Assembly (NCBI GenBank): GCA_045642965.1
Contig: JAZUJX010000071.1
Coordinates: 1-13,903 of the forward strand
Reading direction: 5' to 3'
DNA length: 13,903 nucleotides
Source of the DNA: Equadaptatus sp045642965
GTDB lineage: Bacteria > Synergistota > Synergistia > Synergistales > Synergistaceae
The position numbers and the translations under genes were made by a program. Every line of letters begins with the position of its first letter. The first letter of the stretch is position 1. The notes beneath the pieces are model-generated. The model made no database searches, was not told the DNA's origin, and saw nothing but the letters and a program-made list of their open reading frames with translations. Positions 1 through 6,575 of this stretch are shown here, one piece after another.

Positions 1-1
1 A

Positions 2-1369
2 GACGAACTCCATGCAAGCAAAAAAGACGTTGAACTTCTTAAGAAGCTCATGGTCGAATTCAAAGACGAACTCGCAGCACTCGGCGCGAAAACCGACAAA
101 CTCGACAAACGCGTAACGAAGCTCGAAAAAGGCATCGGCAGCTGGAAAATCAGCGGACGCTTCAAATTTGACGCGAAATTCACCAACGGCGACCAGGAAA
201 CATCTCAGTTCCTCAATCAGAAAGAGGTCCACACAACCAAAAATGAATTCGCGAAAGAATATGCACGTCTGTATTTCCGCCGCCAGATAACAGAAGACAC
301 ATACTTCGATTCAGAATTCCGTGTCGGCGCATGGGCAGCAAGCGGAACACAGCGCGGACAGGGCGACACCAAACAGATGTCATGGAACAAATTCTACATT
401 GGCACGAAGCTCCCGTTCTGGGGACTTGAGGCAAGAATCGGACGTTTCTCATGGGACTGGGAAGGTGAATACGGCCTTGTCAACGCATTTGACTCACTCT
501 TCGGAGACTACCGCGGTGACGCTTTTGAATTCAAGAAAAAATGGGACAAAGTTTCATTGGTGGCAATTATCTACCGTAACTTCAACAACGAAGGCGAACA
601 GGCTCTCTACGTTGGCGGTAACACGGCTCAGTCAATGAACTATGGTCTCAAACTTGACTACAAAACCGATAAATTCTTCCTCGCCGGACTTGCAAACTGG
701 ATGAAATTTGATGGTGATTCCAACATTAAGATGACACCTAAATATTCATTCAATGAGAAAACTGGCCTGGCAAAAGCAGCTACAGGTGGTAATGCAAGTG
801 GTTATGTCCACACCTACGGTATCTACGCGGGCTACAACTTCACACAGGATATCGCCCTTAAAGGTGCTTATTACTGGCAGAAACTTTCAGCAGATGACTC
901 ATCAAACAGCGAAAATGCATGGAAAGTTGTCCTTGACATCAAACAGCCGGCACTTAAGTTCACGTCACTGTGGGTTGAATATGCTCAGACAACCGGAATG
1001 TTCCTTGGCAACCTTGGCTCAGGTCAGGGCGGTGTTACTGCATACAGCTTCGGTTTCAAAGCAGACTCCGACAAAGGTCTTTTCTGGGGTTCATCACCTT
1101 CAGAAGATGCCAAATACAAAATTTGGAACATCCGCGCAGCCCAGAAATGGACAAAGAAGTTCTCAACAGAACTTATGTTCATGCAGCTTGACAATGGTCT
1201 CGAAGGCGCTGACAAGACGAAAGCATTTGGCATCAACGCAACCTACAAACTTAATCCTGCAGTTGCATGCACACTCGGCTATGACTGGTATGACTACGGT
1301 GATGACAACGGTTGGGAAAAGACCGGCAAAGATGGAGTCCTCTTCTTCCGTACAGACGTCAAATTCTAA
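2..1369 (+). CDS. Porin-like outer-membrane beta-barrel protein, C-terminal part (5' end cut by window)
   Basis: The frame is open from base 2, so the ATG at 50 is internal and about 455 residues of a longer protein are visible. The first ~45 residues are charged and heptad-like (LLKKLM, DKLDKRVTKLEK), a coiled-coil linker. The rest is rich in aromatic and alternating polar/apolar residues, as in transmembrane beta strands, and ends in FFRTDVKF with a terminal Phe, the usual signal for BAM-dependent barrel insertion. In Synergistota and related diderms such proteins carry an N-terminal SLH domain that binds the cell wall, then a coiled coil spanning the periplasm, then the barrel; here the SLH part would lie upstream of the window. 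The likely role is a general diffusion pore that also tethers the outer membrane. Two terminators follow, fitting an abundant single-gene transcript. The porin class is secure from composition; the SLH part is inferred. Confidence 0.75.
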   Translation, partial: DELHASKKDVELLKKLMVEFKDELAALGAKTDKLDKRVTKLEKGIGSWKISGRFKFDAKFTNGDQETSQFLNQKEVHTTKNEFAKEYARLYFRRQITEDTYFDSEFRVGAWAASGTQRGQGDTKQMSWNKFYIGTKLPFWGLEARIGRFSWDWEGEYGLVNAFDSLFGDYRGDAFEFKKKWDKVSLVAIIYRNFNNEGEQALYVGGNTAQSMNYGLKLDYKTDKFFLAGLANWMKFDGDSNIKMTPKYSFNEKTGLAKAATGGNASGYVHTYGIYAGYNFTQDIALKGAYYWQKLSADDSSNSENAWKVVLDIKQPALKFTSLWVEYAQTTGMFLGNLGSGQGGVTAYSFGFKADSDKGLFWGSSPSEDAKYKIWNIRAAQKWTKKFSTELMFMQLDNGLEGADKTKAFGINATYKLNPAVACTLGYDWYDYGDDNGWEKTGKDGVLFFRTDVKF

Positions 1370-1388
1370 TTGTTAATTAATTAACAAT
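1369..1388. repeat. 20-bp perfect palindrome at the porin stop codon
   Basis: The sequence ATTGTTAATT is followed directly by its exact reverse complement. The palindrome begins on the last base of the porin stop codon and lies four bases before the terminator stem. It is AT-only except for one G and one C, so it would form a weak hairpin. It could be a protein-binding site or part of the 3' end structure of the porin mRNA; nothing in the sequence decides between these. Confidence 0.6.
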
Positions 1389-1391
1389 ATC

Positions 1392-1416
1392 GGGGGCACG
1401 TGTGTGCCCCCTTTTT
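1392..1416 (+). terminator. Rho-independent terminator of the porin gene
   Basis: An 8-bp GC-rich stem (GGGGGCAC at 1392-1399 with GTGCCCCC at 1404-1411) and a 4-base loop are followed by TTTTT. It starts 23 bases after the porin stop codon and is a textbook intrinsic terminator. Confidence 0.93.
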
Positions 1417-1430
1417 AATCGAAATGGACG

Positions 1431-1455
1431 AAGACTTGAGAACTTCTCACGTCTT
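1431..1455 (+). other. Hairpin between the two porin-side terminators
   Basis: AAGAC and TGAGA (1431-1441) can pair with TCTCA and GTCTT (1445-1455), with one internal mismatch and a 3-base loop. No T-run follows directly, so it is not itself a terminator. With the next hairpin it would make a short structured RNA of about 90 bases, either porin readthrough or a 3'-derived small RNA. Confidence 0.4.
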
Positions 1456-1470
1456 TGCTTCATCCCCTAA

Positions 1471-1505
1471 ACAGGAACCCTTTAACGGGGTTCCTGTCTT
1501 TTGTG
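1471..1505 (+). terminator. Second rho-independent terminator
   Basis: ACAGGAACCC (1471-1480) pairs perfectly with GGGTTCCTGT (1488-1497) around a 7-base loop, then CTTTTGTGCCC and further T-runs follow. It is a strong 10-bp stem with a modest U tract. It lies ~60 bases past the first terminator, so it either backs it up or ends a separate short transcript. Confidence 0.85.
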
Positions 1506-1840
1506 CCCTTTTTATTTTAACCTTTTGATGATAATATAATAATATAATATTGTAATCATTAAACAACGGATAATAATCAGCAAGGATTGAGCACGGTGTT
1601 TGAGGGCAGCAGAGCCTGTTGTGCTGCCGTGCGACGCTGTACGTTTGGAAAGGGAGAATACTGTTTTGTCAAACGGTTTCACGATGCGCAAGGATGTGCA
1701 GGAAGCTCTTTCAGCCTCTCAGACAACGGCAATTCTTTTGCTTTGAGAGATGCTTGAGAAGGGGTGTCTTGAAAAATCAGCGCAGGCAAAAATTCTGTCT
1801 ATCGCGCCAAAAAGCTGTTGTAAGCCTATGCGTGGAATAA
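1506..1840 (+). other. Gene-poor stretch; candidate structured RNA or decayed gene
   Basis: No convincing protein gene is visible in this ~335-base stretch. At 1525-1553 a promoter-like segment (TTGATG, 17 bases, TATTGT, with extra TATAAT copies at 1535 and 1543) sits in very AT-rich sequence. Beyond it are short inverted repeats: GGCAGCA with TGCTGCC (about 1605-1627), CGTTTG with CAAACG (about 1641-1676), and CTCTCA with TGAGAG (about 1717-1750) enclosing a GCAA/TTGC stem. The stretch ends at a hairpin that also terminates on the plus strand, so a transcript of roughly 290-310 bases is possible. A reading frame at 1591-1746 can be followed past one TGA (1744) for about 30 more codons but resembles nothing I know. 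I compared it by eye with conserved motifs of RNase P RNA, tmRNA, 6S and SRP RNA and found none. Confidence 0.25.
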
Positions 1841-1871
1841 AAAACTCACCGGTTTTGCCGGTGAGTTTTTG
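1841..1871. terminator. Bidirectional terminator after the lipoprotein gene
   Basis: The 9-bp stem ACTCACCGG (1844-1852) and CCGGTGAGT (1858-1866) with a 5-base loop is flanked by an A-run on the left and a T-run on the right, so it works on both strands. On the minus strand it lies ~20 bases past the stop codon of the lipoprotein gene. On the plus strand it would close any transcript from the 1506-1840 stretch. Confidence 0.88.
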
Positions 1872-1888
1872 TGTTCAGGAGCTGACAG

Positions 1889-2710
1889 TTACATTTTTTT
1901 CTGCAGGTCGTCCAGACGTTTCTGAATGGTGTCGATTTCCTGCTGCATTGTGCCGGCTTTGGCATCGATTGCTTCTTTTTCTTTTCTGAGTTTTTCGAGG
2001 CGTTCGAGCATACGGTCGCTTTCAAGGCGTGCTGCTGTTTTACCCTGGTAAAGTCTGTTGATGTTCTGGTTGCCGAGTGACCACATGAGGTTTATGTTGC
2101 TTTTGAGTATAGGACTCATGAAAGAGTTGAACTCAAGCTGTACAGTACCGCCTTTTTCGGGGATAAGCGGTTTGCCTGTCTTTTCGTCGTAGCGCGGGAA
2201 GAAGACGAGTCCTTCTATTTCGCCCATGAGGCGGAAGTTGAAGCGTTTGTCGTAGTCCACTGGTTTGTAGGTTTTGCTGCCTACACGCATTTTGATGATG
2301 TTGTCAAAAGGCGACATGTGCATAGCTTCTGCAGAGTTGTCGATGTGGATGAGGAACGGTATCATTTTGTCGAGCTGGAGTGTCTGGAGATATTTGTATT
2401 TGTAGTCTTCAAGCTCCTGTTCTGTCCAAAGGTTTTTCTGTGCCTGGTCCTGAACGTGTGCTTCAATGTATTCGGGGGAGAAAAAGGCTGCTTCTACTTC
2501 CACGTAGCTTGTCTGGCTGTTGTCGGCATCGCGTCTTTTTTCTGAACGAATCCAGCTGTGCATTATTTTTTGGAACTGACCGCGAATCTGTTTTGTTTGT
2601 TTGCTTTCTTTAACTTTCGGCGCTTTTTCTGCGGCGCAGCCTGCCGAGATAACGCAGAGCGCCGTGAAGACTGCAGCGAGCAGTATGGCTGCTGATTTTT
2701 TCATTTTCAT
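1889..2710 (-). CDS. Putative lipoprotein with C-terminal coiled coil, function unknown
   Basis: A 273-residue protein. The start at 2710 is preferred over the ATG at 2734 because AAGGAG lies 8 bases upstream and the protein then opens directly with an export signal: MKMKK, a hydrophobic stretch (SAAILLAAVFTALCVI) and SAGC, with Cys25 as likely lipidation site. The lipobox is imperfect, with Ser where Leu is usual at -3. The mature part (~60-215) is mixed and soluble-looking with many aromatic residues (FFSPEY, LVFFPRYDEKTGKP). Residues ~228-273 are a strongly charged heptad coiled coil (LERLEKLRKEKEAIDAKAG onward). It is predicted to be anchored in the outer or inner membrane facing the periplasm. 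It has its own promoter and terminator and is divergent from the regulator gene, so it is monocistronic. I do not recognise the family. Confidence 0.75.
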   Translation of the reverse strand: MKMKKSAAILLAAVFTALCVISAGCAAEKAPKVKESKQTKQIRGQFQKIMHSWIRSEKRRDADNSQTSYVEVEAAFFSPEYIEAHVQDQAQKNLWTEQELEDYKYKYLQTLQLDKMIPFLIHIDNSAEAMHMSPFDNIIKMRVGSKTYKPVDYDKRFNFRLMGEIEGLVFFPRYDEKTGKPLIPEKGGTVQLEFNSFMSPILKSNINLMWSLGNQNINRLYQGKTAARLESDRMLERLEKLRKEKEAIDAKAGTMQQEIDTIQKRLDDLQKKM

Positions 2711-2752
2711 GCGAGTGTCTCCTTTCAAGACCAATGTGCATTCAACAGATAT

Positions 2753-2781
2753 ATTTTACAAAAGAGAACCGGTTATTGCAA
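2753..2781 (-). promoter_or_regulatory. Sigma70-type promoter of the lipoprotein gene
   Basis: Read on the minus strand: TTGCAA (2781-2776), a 17-base spacer, then TAAAAT (2758-2753). This is 4/6 and 5/6 to consensus with ideal spacing, about 40 bases upstream of the chosen start. Confidence 0.6.
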
Positions 2782-2818
2782 GCAAGCCGCTGCATATTAT
2801 TAAATTTTGTGTTGTATA

Positions 2819-2847
2819 TTGTAGCTTTAGTACAAAAAGTATATAAT
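2819..2847 (+). promoter_or_regulatory. Promoter of the CdaR-type regulator gene
   Basis: TTGTAG (2819-2824), 17 bases, then a perfect TATAAT (2842-2847). The -35 is poor (3/6), which suits a controlled promoter. The spacer carries TACAAAAAG (2831-2839), a 9-mer that recurs upstream of the opine dehydrogenase gene at 4125-4133. Confidence 0.55.
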
Positions 2848-2885
2848 ACATACGCAAAAATTCAGTCCGGAGGGTGACGGCAATT

Positions 2886-4046
2886 ATGCTGGAGCGTATT
2901 GCTCAGAGTATCTGCAAGCAGGCAAGCAGAATCATTAATTATTCGGTCATTATTACAAATCAGAAGGGAATTATTATTGGTTCGTCACAGGAGGGAAGAT
3001 GCGGCTCTTTTCATGAGGCGTCTCTTGAGTCTGTGAAGTACGGCAGGCAGCTTTATCATGACAATAAAGCGGCTGCACGGCTTGCAGGAACACAGCCCGG
3101 TGTTACCATGCCAATAACGATAAACAATGAGGTGGTTGGAACCGTAGGCATAACAGGAACTCCTGACGAGGTGTCAAAGTACGGCAATCTTATAAAGATT
3201 TTTGCCGAAATGCTTGTGAGAACCGAGCTGATAAAGGATTCTGCCATTTTGAAAAATAAAGACAGACTTGAACTGCTGCGGGAGCTGATTAATTTTGACG
3301 GCAGCGCAGCGTCCGGAGAAAATTTCCTCTCCCACTGCACTATGCTCGGATATGACATGAGCATACCGCGTGCCGTGATTTATCTTGATTACCGCAACCT
3401 TGAGGCGGCAGACGCCAGAAAACTGAAACAGCCGTCGCCGGTGTTAAGTTTTGATTATCACGTGATGGTAAAGCAGCAGTTCTGCGGAGCTGAGGATATA
3501 AGAATCAGCGTCGGGGAAGAACGCTACGTTGTGTTTGCGGCGTTGAAAAATGCCGGCGGCGACTACGTTGACCGGCTGAAGAAAAAATTCAGCGAACTGG
3601 AGGAACAGATGAGGCAGTGCGGTTTCTGCCTTACGGCTGGCATAGGCAGAAAGGCTTTAACTCCTGAGGAACTGAAACGAAGCTACGAGGATGCAAAGCT
3701 TTCGTGGGAGGTGGCGCTTGAGCGCTGTCCGTCAAGCTGTCTTTATATAGATGATTTTAATCTTGAAAAGCTGATATGCCGCATTCCCCAGACTGTGCTG
3801 GACAATTTTGCGAATGAGCAGCTTGGCAGCCTGCGCAGCCAGAGAGACTGCCAGGAGCTTATGAAGCTTGCGCGTGTGTGGTGTGAGTCGAATTTTAATC
3901 AGACACTTGCTTCCCGCAGACTGAATATTCACAAGAATACGCTCTGTTACAGGCTCAACCGCTTTGAAAAGGTTACAGGCATTGATTTGCACGATTTTAA
4001 CAATGCAGTATCCGTGTATATAGCGCTGCGGTCAAAGACGTTTTAG
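2886..4046 (+). CDS. CdaR-type transcriptional regulator (diacid-recognition-like domain plus PucR-type HTH)
   Basis: A 386-residue DNA-binding regulator. The N-terminal ~115 residues (MLERIAQSICKQ, VIITNQKGIIIGSS, PITINNEVVGTVGITG) match the sugar-diacid-recognition sensor domain of CdaR/SdaR proteins, a PAS-like ligand pocket. A middle region (~130-320) resembles the GGDEF-like linker domain of this group. The last ~60 residues (WCESNFNQTLASRRLNIHKN then TLCYRLNRFEKVTGIDL) are the C-terminal PucR/CdaR helix-turn-helix. ATG 2886 is preferred: GGAGG at 2869-2873 is 12 bases away, whereas a GTG at 2874 touches that site. A terminator separates it from the downstream operon, which it faces in the same direction. 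Proteins of this family usually activate neighbouring carboxylate-use genes, so it probably senses a carboxylate handled by that operon; the ligand is unknown. Confidence 0.87.
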   Translation: MLERIAQSICKQASRIINYSVIITNQKGIIIGSSQEGRCGSFHEASLESVKYGRQLYHDNKAAARLAGTQPGVTMPITINNEVVGTVGITGTPDEVSKYGNLIKIFAEMLVRTELIKDSAILKNKDRLELLRELINFDGSAASGENFLSHCTMLGYDMSIPRAVIYLDYRNLEAADARKLKQPSPVLSFDYHVMVKQQFCGAEDIRISVGEERYVVFAALKNAGGDYVDRLKKKFSELEEQMRQCGFCLTAGIGRKALTPEELKRSYEDAKLSWEVALERCPSSCLYIDDFNLEKLICRIPQTVLDNFANEQLGSLRSQRDCQELMKLARVWCESNFNQTLASRRLNIHKNTLCYRLNRFEKVTGIDLHDFNNAVSVYIALRSKTF

Positions 4047-4070
4047 CCGTATTTCAGCGTATATTGCTGC

Positions 4071-4114
4071 AAATCGTCCGGTTTCGCACTGCTGCGTAAG
4101 CCGGCGATTTTTTT
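4071..4114 (+). terminator. Terminator after the regulator gene
   Basis: AAATCG and CCGG (4071-4081, one bulged T) pair with CCGG and CGATTT (4101-4110). A small CGCA/TGCG stem fits in the loop, and a run of seven T follows. It starts 25 bases after the regulator stop codon and isolates that gene from the operon. Confidence 0.85.
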
Positions 4115-4141
4115 GTGCTGTTTATACAAAAAGACAGCGCT

Positions 4142-4155
4142 ATTTTATCTAAAAT
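4142..4155. promoter_or_regulatory. Inverted repeat upstream of the opine dehydrogenase promoter, possible operator
   Basis: ATTTTA, two bases, TAAAAT: a perfect 6-2-6 inverted repeat about 40 bases upstream of the -10 box at 4195, where an activator could bind. The sequence around it is AT-rich, so chance is not excluded. It is a candidate site for the CdaR-type regulator. Confidence 0.3.
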
Positions 4156-4170
4156 TTGTGAGATTTAATA

Positions 4171-4200
4171 TGGCTTTTTGCCGTAAAAATAATCTATAAT
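4171..4200 (+). promoter_or_regulatory. Likely promoter of the opine dehydrogenase-TRAP-phosphatase operon
   Basis: A perfect TATAAT at 4195-4200 lies 66 bases before the first gene. No good -35 hexamer is found at 16-18 bases (TGGCTT at 4171-4176 is the nearest), as expected for a promoter needing an activator. The mRNA would begin near 4207. A consensus AGGAGGT (4252-4258) sits 8 bases before the start codon. Confidence 0.5.
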
Positions 4201-4266
4201 TTCAACGACAGCAGAATGCCGTCTTAGAACAAACCACTATTCAATACACACAGGAGGTCCTTTAGA

Positions 4267-5358
4267 ATGGTACCGAAAAAGATAGCAATACTCGGAGGCG
4301 GAAACGGCGGACATACAATGGCAGCCGATTTCACGGTGAAAGGTCACACGGTTAATTTCTATGAAATGCCGAAGTTCAAAGACAAAATGAAAAAGGTCTT
4401 TGAAACGCAGACGATAGAAATGACAGGCCTGTTTGAGAAACCAGGTCCCGTAAAACTCAACATGGTAACGGACGATATCGAAAAGGCAATCGAAGGCTGC
4501 CGCTACATCGTTCTCGTAACACCGGCATTTGCCCACGGCGATTATGCCCAGCTTCTTAAAGGCAAAGTCAAAAAAGACCAGATCATCGTAGTATTCCCCG
4601 GCGCATTTGCAGCTCTTCAGCTCCGCAAAGTGTTCGGCGAAGAGAACTGCCCTGTTATCGCCGACGTCAACAACCTGCCGTACGACACGCGTCTTAAAGG
4701 CGAAGGCAGAGTAGAATTCTACGGAAGAAACGATGTCAATATCGGCTTTATGCCGGCAAGCGCAGGTCCCGCGCTTATTGATGAAATGCGCGAAGACCTC
4801 TTCCCGTTCGTCAAGGTTTACAACGACGTTCTCGAAAGCGGACTTTCAATAGTCAACCCGGCATGGCATACAGGTCCGTGTCTCCTTTCCGTAACGTCAA
4901 TCGAACATCATCTCTTCAACTTCTTCGTCTATGAACACGGCTGGACGCCGTCAGCCTGCAAAGTCAACATCGTGCTTGACCAGGAACGCAAAGCAGTCGG
5001 CAAAGAACTCGGCTACTCACTCACACCGATGGAAGATTTCAGCGGCATGCCTGTAGGCTTTAACTGGAAACAGCTCTATGCAGCCGGACACGGCGCAATT
5101 TCACTTACCCCGATTTGCGGCCCCAACAGCATTTGGGACAGATATCTTACCGAAGACTGCCCGTTCGGCCTTGTTCCCTGGTCAGAAATCGGTAAAATCC
5201 TCGGTGTTGCAATGCCGACAACGAATTCCTGCATCGATATTTACAACATTATCCATGAAAAAGACTGGCGCAAAGCAGGTCTTACGGCAGAGGATCTCGG
5301 CATCGCCGGAATGAACAAAGAACAGCTTATCAAATACGTACGCGAAGGCGTCCGTTAG
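4267..5358 (+). CDS. NAD(P)-dependent opine dehydrogenase-family oxidoreductase
   Basis: A 363-residue cytoplasmic enzyme of the octopine/nopaline dehydrogenase family, which reductively couples an amino acid to a 2-oxo acid or, in reverse, oxidises the opine. Residues 5-16 (KIAILGGGNGGH) are the Rossmann dinucleotide-binding loop; ~190-340 form the helical family C-terminal domain. R142, H201 (in NPAWHTGP) and D297 (in TEDCPFGLVP) line up with residues I recall as R143, H202 and D297 in the Arthrobacter enzyme CENDH, so the active site looks intact. Length is normal for the family. The start follows AGGAGGT with 8-base spacing. It is first in the operon, 106 bases before dctP. With an import system next to it, it more likely works on an imported compound than makes opines, but the substrate and direction are open. 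Family certain; specificity not. Confidence 0.88.
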   Translation: MVPKKIAILGGGNGGHTMAADFTVKGHTVNFYEMPKFKDKMKKVFETQTIEMTGLFEKPGPVKLNMVTDDIEKAIEGCRYIVLVTPAFAHGDYAQLLKGKVKKDQIIVVFPGAFAALQLRKVFGEENCPVIADVNNLPYDTRLKGEGRVEFYGRNDVNIGFMPASAGPALIDEMREDLFPFVKVYNDVLESGLSIVNPAWHTGPCLLSVTSIEHHLFNFFVYEHGWTPSACKVNIVLDQERKAVGKELGYSLTPMEDFSGMPVGFNWKQLYAAGHGAISLTPICGPNSIWDRYLTEDCPFGLVPWSEIGKILGVAMPTTNSCIDIYNIIHEKDWRKAGLTAEDLGIAGMNKEQLIKYVREGVR

Positions 5359-5371
5359 AATTTGCGGCAAA

Positions 5372-5409
5372 GAAGTCTGCTGCGGCCGTTAAACGCCGCC
5401 GCAGGCTTC
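5372..5409 (+). other. Large intergenic hairpin between opine dehydrogenase and dctP
   Basis: GAAG, CTGC and GCGGC (5372-5386) pair with GCCGC, GCAG and CTTC (5395-5409), with one T-G wobble, one mismatch and an 8-base loop. It is very stable but no T-run follows, so it is not a terminator. It sits 13 bases after the stop codon and ~55 before dctP, where it could protect or set the 5' end of a processed dctP mRNA. Confidence 0.55.
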
Positions 5410-5464
5410 ACTGTTTACAGAAGTACCGTTTCAGCAAACACAAACGAGAGAGGTGCATCAGGTT

Positions 5465-6475
5465 ATGAAGAAAATTCTTGGCATTATGGCTTCAATTCTT
5501 CTTCTGGCAGCGGCTTTTGCTTGCTTTACGGCAACTCCGTCAGAAGCAAAGACGACAAGGCTCCGCCTTGCCACGCACTACAACACCAACCATCCGGGTT
5601 ATGCGTCACTGCAGCGCATAGTCAAGGAAATTGAAACAAAGACGAAGGGCGATCTTAAGATTAAGATTTATCCGTCAAGTCAGCTCGGCGACTACACGGT
5701 TACCTATCAGGATCTTATGAAGGGCGCCGTTGACATGGCTCTTATCCCTATTCCGAGCGAATACGATTCAAAACTCGAAATGAACTTCATTCCTTATCTT
5801 GTTGCCGGTTATCAGGATCTCCCGAAGGTTTTCGGACCTCAGTCCTATTTCTCAAAAACCTACGGACTGGTTCACGACAAACTCGGCGTCAAGCTTATGG
5901 GTATCTACGTTGAAGGTCTCATAGGCATTGCCTATACGAAGCTTCCGGCAAAATATCAGGACGCTGCGGCAAAGAAGGCTTCAAAGGTTCGCGCTCCTGC
6001 AATCGAAGTCTATAACCTCGTTGTCAACGACATGGGCTTCGGCGCCACAACGATTCCGTATTCAGACCTTTACAGCTCACTGCAGACAGGCGTCTGCGAC
6101 GGCGCAATCGGCCTTACCCCGCAGCTTGCCTACTCAGACTTCCGCGACGTTATCAAACATTACGTCTGCTACAACATTTTTGCCGAGAACATAGGCTACT
6201 TCACAAGCAAAAAGACGTTTGGAAAACTTACTCCGGAACAGCAGAAGATCGTAACGGACGCTTTCCGCAAAGAAGCTGACAACAGCTACAAAGTTGCAAA
6301 GAGTCTTGACGAAAAAGCAATCAACGATCTCAAAAAATACGGCGTAAAGGTTGAAACGCTCAGCGCCAAAGAAATGAAAGCATACGTTGATAAAGTAAGA
6401 AAAGTAACCTGGCCGAAGCTTAAAAAGAACATCGGTGCAGACACGCTTAAAAAACTTACCGAATCAGTCAAATAA
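5465..6475 (+). CDS. dctP: TRAP transporter substrate-binding protein, DctP family
   Basis: A 336-residue periplasmic binding protein that captures an organic acid for the DctQM membrane complex. MKKILG and a hydrophobic core run to a signal peptidase I site TPSEA|KT after residue 28. The family core is clear: THYNTNHPGY near 37-46, SSQLGDY, GAVDMALIP, and KVRAPAIEVYNLVVNDMGF followed by DLYSSLQTGVCDGAIG. R176 in this last block is the conserved arginine that salt-bridges a carboxylate ligand, so the substrate should be a carboxylate. ATG 5465 is preferred: GAGAGG lies ~11 bases upstream and the export signal starts there; a GTG at 5453 overlaps that site. Hairpins flank the gene on both sides, suggesting it is made in excess over the membrane subunits, as is common for binding proteins. 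Confidence 0.9.
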   Translation: MKKILGIMASILLLAAAFACFTATPSEAKTTRLRLATHYNTNHPGYASLQRIVKEIETKTKGDLKIKIYPSSQLGDYTVTYQDLMKGAVDMALIPIPSEYDSKLEMNFIPYLVAGYQDLPKVFGPQSYFSKTYGLVHDKLGVKLMGIYVEGLIGIAYTKLPAKYQDAAAKKASKVRAPAIEVYNLVVNDMGFGATTIPYSDLYSSLQTGVCDGAIGLTPQLAYSDFRDVIKHYVCYNIFAENIGYFTSKKTFGKLTPEQQKIVTDAFRKEADNSYKVAKSLDEKAINDLKKYGVKVETLSAKEMKAYVDKVRKVTWPKLKKNIGADTLKKLTESVK

Positions 6476-6489
6476 TCAATGTTTTACAA

Positions 6490-6545
6490 GGGCTGCTTCT
6501 GTGCGAACTCTCCCAAGACTTTTGCACGGAAGCACCCTTTCTTGC
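6490..6545 (+). other. Hairpin with short T-run between dctP and dctQ, probable attenuator or mRNA stabiliser
   Basis: GGG, TGCTTC and GTGC (6490-6504) pair with GCAC, GAAGCA and CCC (6524-6537), with one bulged C, one T-G wobble and a 19-base loop. TTTCTTGCAATTTT follows. It begins 14 bases after the dctP stop codon. The stem is strong and the U tract weak and broken, as expected for a partial terminator that lowers dctQM transcription relative to dctP. Confidence 0.6.
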
Positions 6546-6575
6546 AATTTTGTTATGAAAGAGGTGCAGCACCAA

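Noticed and set aside
753..1376. 207-residue plus-strand open frame overlapping the porin gene
   Set aside because: It lies in another frame of a clear beta-barrel gene and has no ribosome-binding site or recognisable domain.
1744..1746. In-frame TGA as a selenocysteine codon
   Set aside because: The frame on either side shows no selenoprotein family resemblance and I could not make out a clear SECIS-type hairpin after it; ordinary stop or decay is simpler.
1506..1840. Riboswitch, RNase P RNA, tmRNA, 6S or SRP RNA
   Set aside because: None of the conserved core motifs of these RNAs could be found by eye, and no gene lies downstream on the same strand for a riboswitch to control.
1619..1989. 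Plus-strand open frames of 73 and 79 residues in and past the 1506-1840 stretch
   Set aside because: Cys- and Arg-rich with no family resemblance and no ribosome-binding site; the second runs through the bidirectional terminator and into the lipoprotein gene.
2874..2885. GTG start for the regulator gene
   Set aside because: The GTG overlaps the GGAGG ribosome-binding site itself; the ATG at 2886 is properly spaced from it.
5453..5464. GTG start for dctP
   Set aside because: It overlaps the end of the purine-rich ribosome site and would put MHQV before the export signal; ATG 5465 begins with MKK as expected.
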